A DNA stretch of 64,000 nucleotides from Rhizobiaceae bacterium (GTDB taxonomy: Bacteria; Pseudomonadota; Alphaproteobacteria; Rhizobiales; Rhizobiaceae). The notes under the pieces were generated by a model that worked only from the letters and a program-made list of their open reading frames with translations, had not been told where the DNA came from and did not search any database. Below, piece after piece: positions 36,881-45,176 of the stretch. The stretch's first letter is position 1; each line of letters begins with the position of its first letter. The position numbers and the translations under genes are program-made. The stretch lies in assembly GCA_023953835.1 (NCBI GenBank), contig JAMLJB010000001.1:124001-188000 (forward strand), written 5' to 3'.

Positions 36881-38272
36881 ATGCTGGTTTCATTCAATGA
36901 AGTCGCACGGGAGAATGTGTTGACCAACATTTTTGCGGCACAAGCCTTGTTGGCCAAGGGCTGGCGGAACGATGTCCGCATCGGCATGGAGGATGGGAAG
37001 GTCATTTCCGTGGAGCCGGATCAGCAATTACAGCCCGGCGACGAGCGCCATGCGATCCTTCTTCCCGGCATGCCTAACCTTCATAGCCACGCCTTCCAGC
37101 GCGCCATGGCCGGACTTGCGGAGACGCGAGGTCCGGGCACGGACAGTTTCTGGTCATGGCGTGACGTCATGTACCGCTTCGCCCTGTCGATGTCGCCGGA
37201 ACAGGTCGAGGCGACTGCAGCGCAGCTCTACGTGGAAATGCTGGAGGCGGGTTTCACTCGCGTCGGCGAATTTCACTACCTTCACCACGACAGGGACGGA
37301 CAGCCCTACGCAAACATCTCGGAAATGGCCGACCGCATCGCGGCCGCCGCTTCGGCAACCGGTATCGGCCTCACCTTGCTGCCGGTCTACTATGCGCATT
37401 CCGGCTTCGGAGGGGCCGCCCCCAATGACGGACAACGGCGATTCATCAACGATGTGAATCGCTTCGCTCGTCTTGTGGAGAAGTCGCGCGAATCCGTTGA
37501 TAAGTTGAATCAGGCAATTGTCGGCGTCGCGCCGCACAGCCTGCGCGCGGCGACGCCAGAAGAACTCACCGAAGTCGTCGCTCTTGCGAACGGTGCACCG
37601 ATCCACATCCACGTCGCCGAGCAGATCAGGGAAGTTGAGGATTGCGTTGCCTGGAGCGGCATGCGTCCCGTTGAGTGGCTGCTCGCCCACCAGCGGGTTG
37701 ACCGGAACTGGTGTCTGATCCACGCAACTCATATGACCGACACCGAAACCGGCAACATGGCAGGAAGCGGTGCGGTGGCGGGTCTGTGTCCGATCACCGA
37801 GGCAAATCTCGGCGACGGCATTTTCCCTGCGCGGCCATTCACAGACATGGGCGGCGCATTCGGCGTCGGGTCCGATTCGAACGTGTTGATCGGGCTCGCC
37901 GACGAACTGCGCCAGCTCGAATATTCCCAGCGCCTTCAGCATCGCGCGCGCAACGTGCTCGCTACGCCCGGCCAGTCAAATGGGCGCTACCTCTTCGATT
38001 CGGCCTTGTCGGGTGGCGGCCAGGCGCTCGGCGCACACGGAGGGCTGGTGGCAGGCGCAAATGCCGATTTTATCTCGCTCGACGCCGACCGCCCGAGCCT
38101 TGCCGGAAAATCCGGCGACGCCATTCTGGACGCGTGGATTTTCGGCAATGGCACATCCATCGACTGCGTCTGGGTGCACGGCAGCAAGGTTGTGGAAGGC
38201 GGGCGCCACCTCCACCGCGAGCGCATTGCCGAAAGATTCCGGGCCGCGATGATGGAACTGGCTGCAGCATAG
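36881..38272 (+). CDS. hutF: Formimidoylglutamate deiminase HutF
   Basis: 463 residues from the ATG at 36881, preceded by AAGAGGC. The frame stays open far upstream across hutI on the opposite strand, but that part is antisense shadow. MPNLHSHAFQRAM (metal-binding HxH), HIHVAEQ, HATHMTD and GVGSDSNVLI are amidohydrolase motifs. It releases ammonia from formiminoglutamate to give formylglutamate for HutG. Confidence 0.95.
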   Translation: MLVSFNEVARENVLTNIFAAQALLAKGWRNDVRIGMEDGKVISVEPDQQLQPGDERHAILLPGMPNLHSHAFQRAMAGLAETRGPGTDSFWSWRDVMYRFALSMSPEQVEATAAQLYVEMLEAGFTRVGEFHYLHHDRDGQPYANISEMADRIAAAASATGIGLTLLPVYYAHSGFGGAAPNDGQRRFINDVNRFARLVEKSRESVDKLNQAIVGVAPHSLRAATPEELTEVVALANGAPIHIHVAEQIREVEDCVAWSGMRPVEWLLAHQRVDRNWCLIHATHMTDTETGNMAGSGAVAGLCPITEANLGDGIFPARPFTDMGGAFGVGSDSNVLIGLADELRQLEYSQRLQHRARNVLATPGQSNGRYLFDSALSGGGQALGAHGGLVAGANADFISLDADRPSLAGKSGDAILDAWIFGNGTSIDCVWVHGSKVVEGGRHLHRERIAERFRAAMMELAAA

Positions 38273-38276
38273 GTCT

Positions 38277-39032
38277 ATGGCTGGGTCAATGAATGAATCC
38301 GCCCCCATCGCAACAGCAGAGAGCGAGGAAGCCACCTCTCTCTATCAACGCATTCTGAACGACATCCGCGGAAAGATCGTATCCGGCTCATGGCCGCCCG
38401 GTCATCGCATTCCGTTCGAGCACGAGTTGACCGTCCAATACGGCTGCTCGCGTATGACGGTGAACAAAGCGCTGTCACAGCTTGCCAAGACAGGACTTAT
38501 CGAGCGCAGGCGAAGGTCGGGCAGTTTCGTACGCAGCCCGCGCAGCCAGGCAGCCGTGCTCGAGATCACCGATATCCGATCGGAAGTCGAGGCGCTCGGC
38601 CTGCCATATCGCTACAAGCTCGCAGATCGGGAATTGCGCCGCAGCGTGCCGGAAGACAAGGAGTTGCTTGGGCCGGAACGACCGCGCAGACTGCTGGCGA
38701 TGACCTGCCTTCATCGCGCGGGTTCACGCCCGTTTTGTCTTGAGCACCGCCTTATCAGCCTTTCCACCGTGCCGGAGGCCGCCGACGAGCCGTTCGATGA
38801 GATTGCGCCCGGGCCATGGCTCATTGACCGCGTGCCTTGGAGCACCGCCGAACACCGCATCAGCGCCGCGAGCGCCGACGCCGAGACTGCCTTAGCGCTG
38901 GACATCGACGAAGGCGCGTCTTGCCTTGTCATCGAACGGCGCACATGGACTGCGGACCTGCCCGTGACTTTCGCCCGTTTCATCTACCCTGGCGAAAGCC
39001 ACAGCCTTGTGGCCCGTTTCGAGCCAAACTGA
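38277..39032 (+). CDS. hutC: Histidine-utilisation repressor HutC (GntR family)
   Basis: 251 residues; start at 38277 or 38289. An N-terminal GntR winged helix (about 20-90; HELTVQYGCSRMTVNKALSQ) and a C-terminal UTRA ligand domain (about 100-245; ending FARFIYPGESHSLVARFEP) are typical of HutC. It starts 4 bases after hutF, so it is co-transcribed and probably represses its own operon and hutIHGUD through the palindrome at 36843-36856 until urocanate binds. Confidence 0.93.
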   Translation: MAGSMNESAPIATAESEEATSLYQRILNDIRGKIVSGSWPPGHRIPFEHELTVQYGCSRMTVNKALSQLAKTGLIERRRRSGSFVRSPRSQAAVLEITDIRSEVEALGLPYRYKLADRELRRSVPEDKELLGPERPRRLLAMTCLHRAGSRPFCLEHRLISLSTVPEAADEPFDEIAPGPWLIDRVPWSTAEHRISAASADAETALALDIDEGASCLVIERRTWTADLPVTFARFIYPGESHSLVARFEPN

Positions 39033-39033
39033 G

Positions 39034-39058
39034 CGCAGCGCCGGAAAATCCGGCTGCG
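39034..39058. terminator. Hairpin between convergent hutC and ridA-like gene
   Basis: CGCAG-CCGGA pairs with TCCGG-CTGCG with a 2-base bulge and a short A loop. It lies in the 33-base gap between convergent stops. The U-tract is poor, so only a moderate call. Confidence 0.45.
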
Positions 39059-39065
39059 TTGCGGT

Positions 39066-39410
39066 TCAAATGGCCGCGGTCACGATGATTTCGACAAGGT
39101 ATTCCGGGGCTACGAGTTTGGCCTCGCCTGTTGCGCGGGCGGGAGCGTGGCCCTGCGGCACCCACTTGTCCCAGACGGCATTCATCTCGGGGAAATTCTT
39201 GATGTCGGACAGCCAGATGATGGCTTGCAGGATCCGGGTCTTGTCGGTGCCTGCCTCGGCCAGGAGCCGATCTATCGCGGCAAGCACATCCGACGTCTGC
39301 TGCGCCACACTGTCTCCCGGATTGCCGACCTGCCCGGCAAGGTAGACGGTACTGCCGTGTATGACGGCCTGGCTCATGCGTGGTCCGGTCTCAATGCGAC
39401 GGATGGTCAT
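39066..39410 (-). CDS. RidA/YjgF family protein
   Basis: 114 residues. VYLAGQVG, the ARAT segment (catalytic arginine region in PARATGEAKL) and LVEIIVTAAI fit the RidA family. RidA members hydrolyse reactive enamine/imine intermediates from PLP enzymes; this is probably a paralogue rather than the main RidA, since flanking residues differ. GAGGA lies 7 bases before the start. Located between hutC and zur with no evident operon partner. Confidence 0.85.
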   Translation of the reverse strand: MTIRRIETGPRMSQAVIHGSTVYLAGQVGNPGDSVAQQTSDVLAAIDRLLAEAGTDKTRILQAIIWLSDIKNFPEMNAVWDKWVPQGHAPARATGEAKLVAPEYLVEIIVTAAI

Positions 39411-39489
39411 TCAATAGTCCTCACTGGTGATCTGAAATAAAGAGAATACGTGCCGGTGCTGTTAAGGCTACAAATTCGGTTGGCGGTTC

Positions 39490-39885
39490 CTATGCGCAGC
39501 TTGCGCAAAGACCACGAATTTCGACGGTTGTCTTTTCGGCACGAAAGCCGGAGCGATTGGCCCAGGCATCGAGACGCGCTTCGATCTCGTCATCCGCAAA
39601 CTCCGCCACCTGCCCGCACTTGTCGCAAATCGCGAATGCCACCAATCCGTGGCAGTGCGCATCATGGTCGCTGTGCTTGTGCGCACAGGCGACGAAGGCA
39701 TTCAGGCTTTCGAGGCGATGCACGAGTCCCGCTTCCTGCAACTTGTCGAGCGCGCGGTAAACCTGAAGCGGCGCACGGAACCCATGCTCGCGCAACTGAT
39801 CAAGCAGCGAATAGGCACTGAGCGGCGCATGCGCCCGGCTCAGCGCTTCAAACACCAGGGACTGGTTCTTCGTTAGTTCGGCCAT
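39490..39885 (-). CDS. zur: Zinc uptake regulator Zur (Fur family)
   Basis: 131 residues. A winged helix with FRAPLQVYRALDKLQEAGLVHR, the metal-site region HKHSDHDAHCHG, and two CxxC pairs (CDKCG near 87 and CASC at the C-terminus) for the structural zinc. Divergent from znuCBA, which identifies it as Zur rather than Fur/Irr. The two palindromes between them probably serve both promoters. Confidence 0.93.
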   Translation of the reverse strand: MAELTKNQSLVFEALSRAHAPLSAYSLLDQLREHGFRAPLQVYRALDKLQEAGLVHRLESLNAFVACAHKHSDHDAHCHGLVAFAICDKCGQVAEFADDEIEARLDAWANRSGFRAEKTTVEIRGLCASCA

Positions 39886-39935
39886 GCTTCATTTACATCA
39901 TTTTTTCGGTCAAGTGCCAGCCGCAAGCTTGACGT

Positions 39936-39952
39936 ATGTAATAACATCACTT
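39936..39952. promoter_or_regulatory. Zur box 1 (imperfect)
   Basis: ATGTAAT-AAC-ATCACTT resembles the perfect box 21 bases to the right, with changes in the right half-site. It lies on the zur side of the intergenic region. Confidence 0.65.
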
Positions 39953-39956
39953 AGCA

Positions 39957-39973
39957 ATGTAATAACATTACAT
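39957..39973. promoter_or_regulatory. Zur box 2 (perfect palindrome)
   Basis: ATGTAAT-AAC-ATTACAT is a perfect 7-3-7 inverted repeat 20 bases before the znuC start, of the type bound by Fur-family zinc regulators. The centre-to-centre distance to box 1 is 21 bases, two helical turns, suiting two dimers on one face. Confidence 0.8.
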
Positions 39974-39993
39974 CTTCGTTGCAAGCATATCGC

Positions 39994-40797
39994 ATGACCG
40001 AAACCTGTCTCACATTCAACAATCTGACATTGGGCTATGGCAGCCATGCAGCCATTCACCACTTGAACGGCGCATTGCGCAAGGGTTCTCTGACCGCTGT
40101 TGTCGGGGCAAACGGTTCAGGCAAGTCGACACTGCTCAAAGGGATTGTCGGCATGCTCAAGCCAATGTCCGGCTCGATTGCCGCGCGGCCCGGCACGCGC
40201 ATTGCGTATCTACCGCAACAGTCCGAAATCGACCGCAGCTTTCCGGCACGTGTTGCCGACCTCATTGCGCTCGGTCTCTGGCCGAAGCGCGGGCTGTTCG
40301 GGCGGTACACTTCGGAGGACCGGGCACACCTCTCCGCAGCGCTTCTAGCCGTCGGGCTTGAGGGGTTTGAGAACCGCGCCCTCGATACATTGTCAGGCGG
40401 GCAAATGCAGCGCTCGCTGTTTGCGCGTGTGCTCCTTCAGAATGCAGACCTGATCCTGCTCGATGAACCATTCAACGCTATCGATGCCAAGACCGTCAGG
40501 GACCTTCTGGACATCATCAGGCGCTGGCATGGAGAGGGTCGAACGGTGATGGTCGTCGCGCACGATCTTGAGATGGTGCGCGAGAACTTTCCGGAGGCCC
40601 TTCTTCTCGCGCGGCAGGCCGTGGCGTGGGGACCTGCCCGCGACGCGCTTCTTCCCGAACGCATGCTTGCCGCCCGTCATTTCGAGGAGGCATGGCAGGA
40701 AGATGCGCCCTGGTGCGGCGACGAGACAGCGCAATCATCGCCTTCGGGCGCGCATCATGATCACAAGCACGATCATACACATCATGAGCACGTGTAG
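39994..40797 (+). CDS. znuC: Zinc ABC transporter ATP-binding protein ZnuC
   Basis: 267 residues from the ATG at 39994; a TTG 15 bases earlier is possible and no strong ribosome site is seen. Walker A GANGSGKST near 38, signature LSGGQMQR near 138 and Walker B LILLDEPF. The C-terminus is a histidine/aspartate-rich tail (HHDHKHDHTHHEHV) that may bind zinc. It powers high-affinity zinc import under Zur control. Confidence 0.94.
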   Translation: MTETCLTFNNLTLGYGSHAAIHHLNGALRKGSLTAVVGANGSGKSTLLKGIVGMLKPMSGSIAARPGTRIAYLPQQSEIDRSFPARVADLIALGLWPKRGLFGRYTSEDRAHLSAALLAVGLEGFENRALDTLSGGQMQRSLFARVLLQNADLILLDEPFNAIDAKTVRDLLDIIRRWHGEGRTVMVVAHDLEMVRENFPEALLLARQAVAWGPARDALLPERMLAARHFEEAWQEDAPWCGDETAQSSPSGAHHDHKHDHTHHEHV

Positions 40798-40805
40798 GTC
40801 GCGCC

Positions 40806-41672
40806 ATGTATGAACTGTTGCTCGCGCCCTTCGTTGAGTACGGCTTCATGCAGCGAGCCCTGGCGGGATCGTTGATGCTGTCGGTTTCCGCTTGCCCGGT
40901 GGGTGTGTTCCTGATGCTGCGGCGGATGAGCCTTACCGGCGACGCAATCTCACACGGGATTCTGCCCGGTGCGGCTGTGGGTTTCCTGTTGTTCGGGCTG
41001 GAAATCATTCCAATGACCGTGGGCGGCCTGGTTGCCGGGTTGGTGGTCGCCTTCGGGGCCGGGGTCGTTTCACGCCTCACCCTCCAGAGGGAAGACGCGT
41101 CGCTCGCTGCCTTTTACCTGATTTCTCTCGCGCTTGGCGTGATGATCGTTTCACTGCGCGGATCGAGCGTCGACCTGATGCATGTGTTGTTTGGAACTGT
41201 TCTGGCGCTGGATAATTCCGCCCTCATGCTCATCGCGTCGATCACCGTATTGACGCTTGCAGGACTTTCGATTTTCTGGCGCGGCCTCGTCGCCGAATGC
41301 TTGGACCCGCTCTTTTTCAGGTCTGTCAGCCGGTTGGGCACGACGGTGCATTTTGTGTTCCTCGCGCTGACGGTGCTCAATCTCGTCGGCGGATTTCAGG
41401 CGCTCGGCACGCTTCTGTCCGTGGGACTGATGATGCTGCCGGCGGCGGCGGCGCGCTTCTGGCTGAACCGCGTCGAAACATTGTGCCTGCTCGCCGTGCT
41501 CTTCGGGGCGATCTCCTGTGTCGGCGGATTGCTGATTTCGTATCACGCCGCCCTGCCCTCTGGCCCCTCAATCATCCTCTTTGCAGGCGGGATCTACATC
41601 GGCTCGGTTCTGCTTGGAACGCGTGGTGCCATCCGCACGCATCTCGCAAGACATCGTCATCGAACAGCATAG
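40806..41672 (+). CDS. znuB: Zinc ABC transporter permease ZnuB
   Basis: 288 residues with seven to eight membrane helices. It belongs to the ABC-3 permease family: LRRMSLTGDAISHGILPGAAVGF near residue 38 and LLSVGLMMLPAAAARF near 205 are conserved blocks. It begins 8 bases after znuC. Confidence 0.94.
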   Translation: MYELLLAPFVEYGFMQRALAGSLMLSVSACPVGVFLMLRRMSLTGDAISHGILPGAAVGFLLFGLEIIPMTVGGLVAGLVVAFGAGVVSRLTLQREDASLAAFYLISLALGVMIVSLRGSSVDLMHVLFGTVLALDNSALMLIASITVLTLAGLSIFWRGLVAECLDPLFFRSVSRLGTTVHFVFLALTVLNLVGGFQALGTLLSVGLMMLPAAAARFWLNRVETLCLLAVLFGAISCVGGLLISYHAALPSGPSIILFAGGIYIGSVLLGTRGAIRTHLARHRHRTA

Positions 41673-41681
41673 GAACTCGAT

Positions 41682-42614
41682 ATGAAATCTCTGCTCCGTA
41701 TTTCCGTTTCAGCTGCCGCGCTTGCATTGGCATTCCCAGCAACCGCTCAAGACAAGCTTCACGTCGTCGCCAGCTTTTCGATCATTGGAGATTTTGCCCA
41801 TGAAGTCGGCGGCGAGCGCATTGATCTCACGACCCTCGTGGGTCCGGGCGGCGACGCGCATGTTTACGAACCGAAGCCGACCGACGCGGTAGCCATGCAG
41901 GCCGCCGATGTGGTGTTGGTCAACGGATTGCATTTCGAAGGCTTCCTGCAACGTCTCGTCGATTCGAGCGCGACAAAGGCCGACGTGGTCGAACTGACCA
42001 AGGGTATTTCACCCATCGAGGCCAAAGAAGAGGATCACCACCATGACGAAGCCTCTGCTGAGGAGGAGCATGGGCATGAGGGTGGCGTTGATCCGCATGC
42101 CTTCCAGTCGATCGCAAATGCGGAAATCTATGTTCAGAATATCGCGGATGCATTCTGCGCGGCCGACGCTACAGGTTGCAGCACCTACAAGGAAAACGCG
42201 GCGTCCTATATCGGCAAGCTGGTGGCGCTTGATGCCGAAGTGAAAGCAGCCGTTGCGTCCATTCCCGAAGGCAAGCGAACGATCATCACTTCCCACGATG
42301 CGTTCGGCTACTTCGAGAATGCCTACGGCATTCATTTCCTCGCGCCGGAAGGACTTTCAACCGAATCCGAGGCTTCCGCCGCAGATATCGCGCGACTGGT
42401 CGAGCAGGTGCGCGAAGACAAGGCCGCCGCGATCTTCGTGGAAAACATCACCGATCCCCGGCTTACCAGACAGCTTGCGGATGAAACGGGCCTCAAGATC
42501 GGCGGCACGCTCTATTCCGACGCTCTGTCGGGCCCCGATGAGCCGGCATCCACGTACATCGATATGATGCGCCACAACGTGACCACGATCAGGGGAGCTG
42601 TACTCGGCAGCTAG
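41682..42614 (+). CDS. znuA: Periplasmic zinc-binding protein ZnuA
   Basis: 310 residues with an N-terminal signal peptide (ISVSAAALALAFPATAQ, cleavage near 22). Cluster A-I family, with GGDAHVYEPKP and DPHAFQS supplying zinc-ligand histidines and a histidine/glutamate-rich loop (about residues 115-135) typical of ZnuA. AGGAACT precedes the ATG. It captures zinc for ZnuBC. Confidence 0.94.
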   Translation: MKSLLRISVSAAALALAFPATAQDKLHVVASFSIIGDFAHEVGGERIDLTTLVGPGGDAHVYEPKPTDAVAMQAADVVLVNGLHFEGFLQRLVDSSATKADVVELTKGISPIEAKEEDHHHDEASAEEEHGHEGGVDPHAFQSIANAEIYVQNIADAFCAADATGCSTYKENAASYIGKLVALDAEVKAAVASIPEGKRTIITSHDAFGYFENAYGIHFLAPEGLSTESEASAADIARLVEQVREDKAAAIFVENITDPRLTRQLADETGLKIGGTLYSDALSGPDEPASTYIDMMRHNVTTIRGAVLGS

Positions 42615-42623
42615 GGTCAGGAC
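42611..42623. repeat. 13-base repeat, copy 1 (CTAGGGTCAGGAC)
   Basis: Identical to 59739-59751. This copy overlaps the znuA stop codon and precedes its terminator. Confidence 0.6.
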
Positions 42624-42642
42624 TACAGTTCGCAACTGACTT

Positions 42643-42682
42643 GCAGCCGGGCAGCCCCAGGGGTGCCCGGCTGCATTTATTT
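42643..42682 (+). terminator. Intrinsic terminator after znuA
   Basis: GCAGCCGGGCA and TGCCCGGCTGC form an 11-bp stem, with a further CCCC/GGGG pairing inside, followed by ATTTATTTTT. Also faces the convergent coiled-coil gene. Confidence 0.88.
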
Positions 42683-42723
42683 TTCGAGCCTGTGATGCCC
42701 AACTCTCTATTTGGCCCAACTGT

Positions 42724-43899
42724 CTATTTGCGAGGCCGGGGCGTAAGCTTGATGACCTCGGATTGGCCATGCCGGATCTCATTGTCGACTGCCCCTTGGG
42801 CATCCTCGACAGAGAGATTGGGATAGGTCTCCGCACGTAGATTTGCTGACGATCCGACGGAATGTCCTCCATCGAGCGCGAAGTCATAGTCGAAATCGAT
42901 ACCCAAAGGACCATCGACCTGCTTGGAGTCGGTGAGCCGGCGCAGCGTCGATTGCAGATAGCCGATATAGTCATGCGCACGTTCAAGCTTCATATGCTGC
43001 GAACGTGTGATCCGTTCATTCGCTGCCAACCGGGCGCGCAGCGTTTCCTGTTCCCGTTCAAGCTCGGCGGCTTTCAGCGTCAGCCGCTTTGCCTGCGCGT
43101 CATACCGCTTGCGCGTTCCGATTTGCTCTTTTTCAAGCTGGCTGAGTTGGCTCCGCAATGACCGGCACTCATTGGTCGTGCGGATCAGCTCGGAATTGAT
43201 CCGCGCCTTGCTCGCCTCTTCGTCCGCCATCTCCGCTTTCAGCTTTTCGAACGAGGTCGTGCGCGCCTCAAGCGCCAGCCTCGTTTCTCCGAGATCGCTC
43301 GTCAGTCGGGCGATGTTCCTCTTTGCCTCGAAATAGGCAGTGTCCCGCAGGTTCTTCTCCTCTGAGAACTCAACGATCCGCCTTTCGAGTTCTTTGGTTC
43401 GCCTCGCCCCCGCATGAAGCTCAAGCTCGGCAGCTTCCCGGAGCCGGCGATGCTCGTCAGCCTCTTTCTCATAGCGCTCAAGCTCTCCCCTGATCTGCTG
43501 GCGCTCCTGCACCAGCATCTCGATCTCGCTCGTACGTTCGGAGAGCCGTGCCTTGTGATCGTCAAGATCTTCGGTGGCTGCGTGCAAGTTCTGCTTCGCA
43601 AGGTCCAGTTCGCGCTCAAGGTCGGTCGCAACCGCGGACTTGTCCACAAACGACCGGTAGATCGTGTTGATGACGGGGTAGAGCTTGGAGAGCTGCGAAG
43701 ACACCCGCGCAATCCGGTTTTCCAGATCGTGCGAGCTGTCACGATAGTCATTGTGTATTTGCAGCGCATCGTCGCGCAGCTGCAGGATAGTCTCGGCAAG
43801 ATCGCCGGTTGACGGCATTGCCGTGCTTTCCTTGCGGTCAGCGGTGGTTTCGCGACCCAGGAACTTCGCGAGAAAGGACGAGGTCTTGTGTTCAGACAA
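42724..43899 (-). CDS. Large coiled-coil protein, unrecognised
   Basis: 391 residues from a TTG at 43899, chosen because GGGAGGA lies 7 bases upstream inside the preceding gene. Residues about 35-325 are almost continuous heptad-type coiled coil rich in Glu, Arg, Leu and Ala; the last 60 are acidic and probably disordered. There is no signal peptide or membrane helix. Filament-forming or scaffold proteins (crescentin-like, polar organisers) look like this, but so do many others, and no family is recognised. It overlaps the 69-residue gene by 8 bases, so translation is coupled. Confidence 0.75.
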   Translation of the reverse strand: MSEHKTSSFLAKFLGRETTADRKESTAMPSTGDLAETILQLRDDALQIHNDYRDSSHDLENRIARVSSQLSKLYPVINTIYRSFVDKSAVATDLERELDLAKQNLHAATEDLDDHKARLSERTSEIEMLVQERQQIRGELERYEKEADEHRRLREAAELELHAGARRTKELERRIVEFSEEKNLRDTAYFEAKRNIARLTSDLGETRLALEARTTSFEKLKAEMADEEASKARINSELIRTTNECRSLRSQLSQLEKEQIGTRKRYDAQAKRLTLKAAELEREQETLRARLAANERITRSQHMKLERAHDYIGYLQSTLRRLTDSKQVDGPLGIDFDYDFALDGGHSVGSSANLRAETYPNLSVEDAQGAVDNEIRHGQSEVIKLTPRPRK

Positions 43900-44101
43900 G
43901 TGAATATCCTCCCGTCACAGGCAAGCTGCCGCGAACTTCCAAAAGGTCGCTGATAACGGGCCTGCCCATTTCGGCTGTTGCCGCCAGCAACTTTTCAAAG
44001 TCAATGTAAACCGCCAAAACCGCCTCCTTATCGACAAGCAGCACACCGCAATCAGGCTCAATGCCGAACGCAAAGCGTTCAACATAGCCAGCACCTGACA
44101 T
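43892..44101 (-). CDS. Small protein coupled to coiled-coil gene
   Basis: 69 residues, starting MSGAGYVERFAFGIEPDC. No domain is recognised; residues 20-40 (LLVDKEAVLAVYIDFEKLLA) suggest an alpha/beta fold. Its last codons contain the ribosome site of the coiled-coil protein (TTGTCTGA overlap), so the two are expected in fixed ratio and may interact. Confidence 0.6.
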   Translation of the reverse strand: MSGAGYVERFAFGIEPDCGVLLVDKEAVLAVYIDFEKLLAATAEMGRPVISDLLEVRGSLPVTGGYSLV

Positions 44102-44263
44102 TAGCGCTTCTGGATTCCAGTTTTTTATAATTTAGGTCTTACTTATCCATAAAGCAAGTTCGATAGCGCTGAGTCAACAGCCAAGAAAGGCCGGCGGTTG
44201 CGCGCAAGGTGCCAAGGTGGCACAACGCTTTCGCTCGAAGGTTCTGTTTTTTTGGAGTTGGTA

Positions 44264-44602
44264 ATGCAATATCGCCCGATCGCCGAAGATTATGCCGTCT
44301 CTCCCCAGATCAGCGTTGAAGAAGTCAAGCTGATCAAGGAAGCGGGATTCAAGAGCATCATCTGCAACCGGCCGGACGGAGAAGAACCGGACCAGCCGAC
44401 TTCGGAAGACATTCGCAAGGCTGCGGAAGCGGCGGGTCTCGCCTTTCGCTGGGTGCCGATCGTCAGCGGCCAAATGACGCTCCAGAATGTCGAGGACCAG
44501 GCCGCCGCGCTCGAACAGGTTCCCTCGCCTGTTTTTGCCTATTGCCGCTCCGGCACGCGCAGCGCAAATCTGTACGCAGGCGTTCAACAGATCAAAGGCT
44601 GA
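44264..44602 (+). CDS. TIGR01244-type phosphatase/sulfurtransferase-like protein (BLH domain)
   Basis: 112 residues from the ATG at 44264 with GGAG upstream. YAVSPQISVEEVKLIKEAG and the P-loop-like CRSGTRS with catalytic Cys define the beta-lactamase-hydrolase-associated (DUF442) domain, distantly related to dual-specificity phosphatases. In some bacteria this domain is fused to a Blh persulfide dioxygenase; here it stands alone. Substrate unknown. Confidence 0.82.
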   Translation: MQYRPIAEDYAVSPQISVEEVKLIKEAGFKSIICNRPDGEEPDQPTSEDIRKAAEAAGLAFRWVPIVSGQMTLQNVEDQAAALEQVPSPVFAYCRSGTRSANLYAGVQQIKG

Positions 44603-44620
44603 CCCCGGCGTGATATCCCG

Positions 44621-44974
44621 TTAAGCCTGGGTGAAAACTTCAAACCCGCCATAGATCATGCGTTTCATATATGCAGGTATCGTCGGCATTGAGCCCTTGA
44701 TGCGCTGATCCTCCATGACCTTCTTCATGATTTCGTCGCGATCGGCACGAGACCTGTAGGTGACGTAGGAAAAGATGATGATGTCATCCTTTTCCTTTTT
44801 CACGGCCAGCGGAAAGGACGTGATCTCCCCGTCTGGAACGTCGTCTGCGCGCGCTTCGACATACGATAGTGCGCCATGCTCCATCCAGACCGTCTTGGCG
44901 ATCTCGGTCATCTTCACGTAGTCTGAAAATTGCGCCGCAGGCACCGGCAGAACGAATCCGTCAACATAGGTCAT
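44621..44974 (-). CDS. DUF1428 family protein
   Basis: 117 residues from the ATG at 44974 with GGAGAAAG upstream; longer frame rejected. TYVDGFVLPVP at the N-terminus and RMIYGGFEVF at the C-terminus are the conserved ends of DUF1428, a dimeric alpha-beta barrel (ferredoxin-like) family. Function unknown. Convergent with the BLH-domain gene. Confidence 0.85.
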   Translation of the reverse strand: MTYVDGFVLPVPAAQFSDYVKMTEIAKTVWMEHGALSYVEARADDVPDGEITSFPLAVKKEKDDIIIFSYVTYRSRADRDEIMKKVMEDQRIKGSMPTIPAYMKRMIYGGFEVFTQA

Positions 44975-45176
44975 AGTCTTTCTCCTCTGCTTCTCTCGAA
45001 GCCAAAGGACGTCTGAGCTCAGAAGGTTCCGACATTCAGGCGTAAAGTTCTGGAGCGCGTGCATCTGGCACAGAGGACAATCCTCGACGCGGATGGTGTC
45101 GATGCGATAAAGCAGCCGCAATCAAACCATTCCATTCGCACGAACAGACGTTCAGCGGCATAAACAGGAACGAAAA

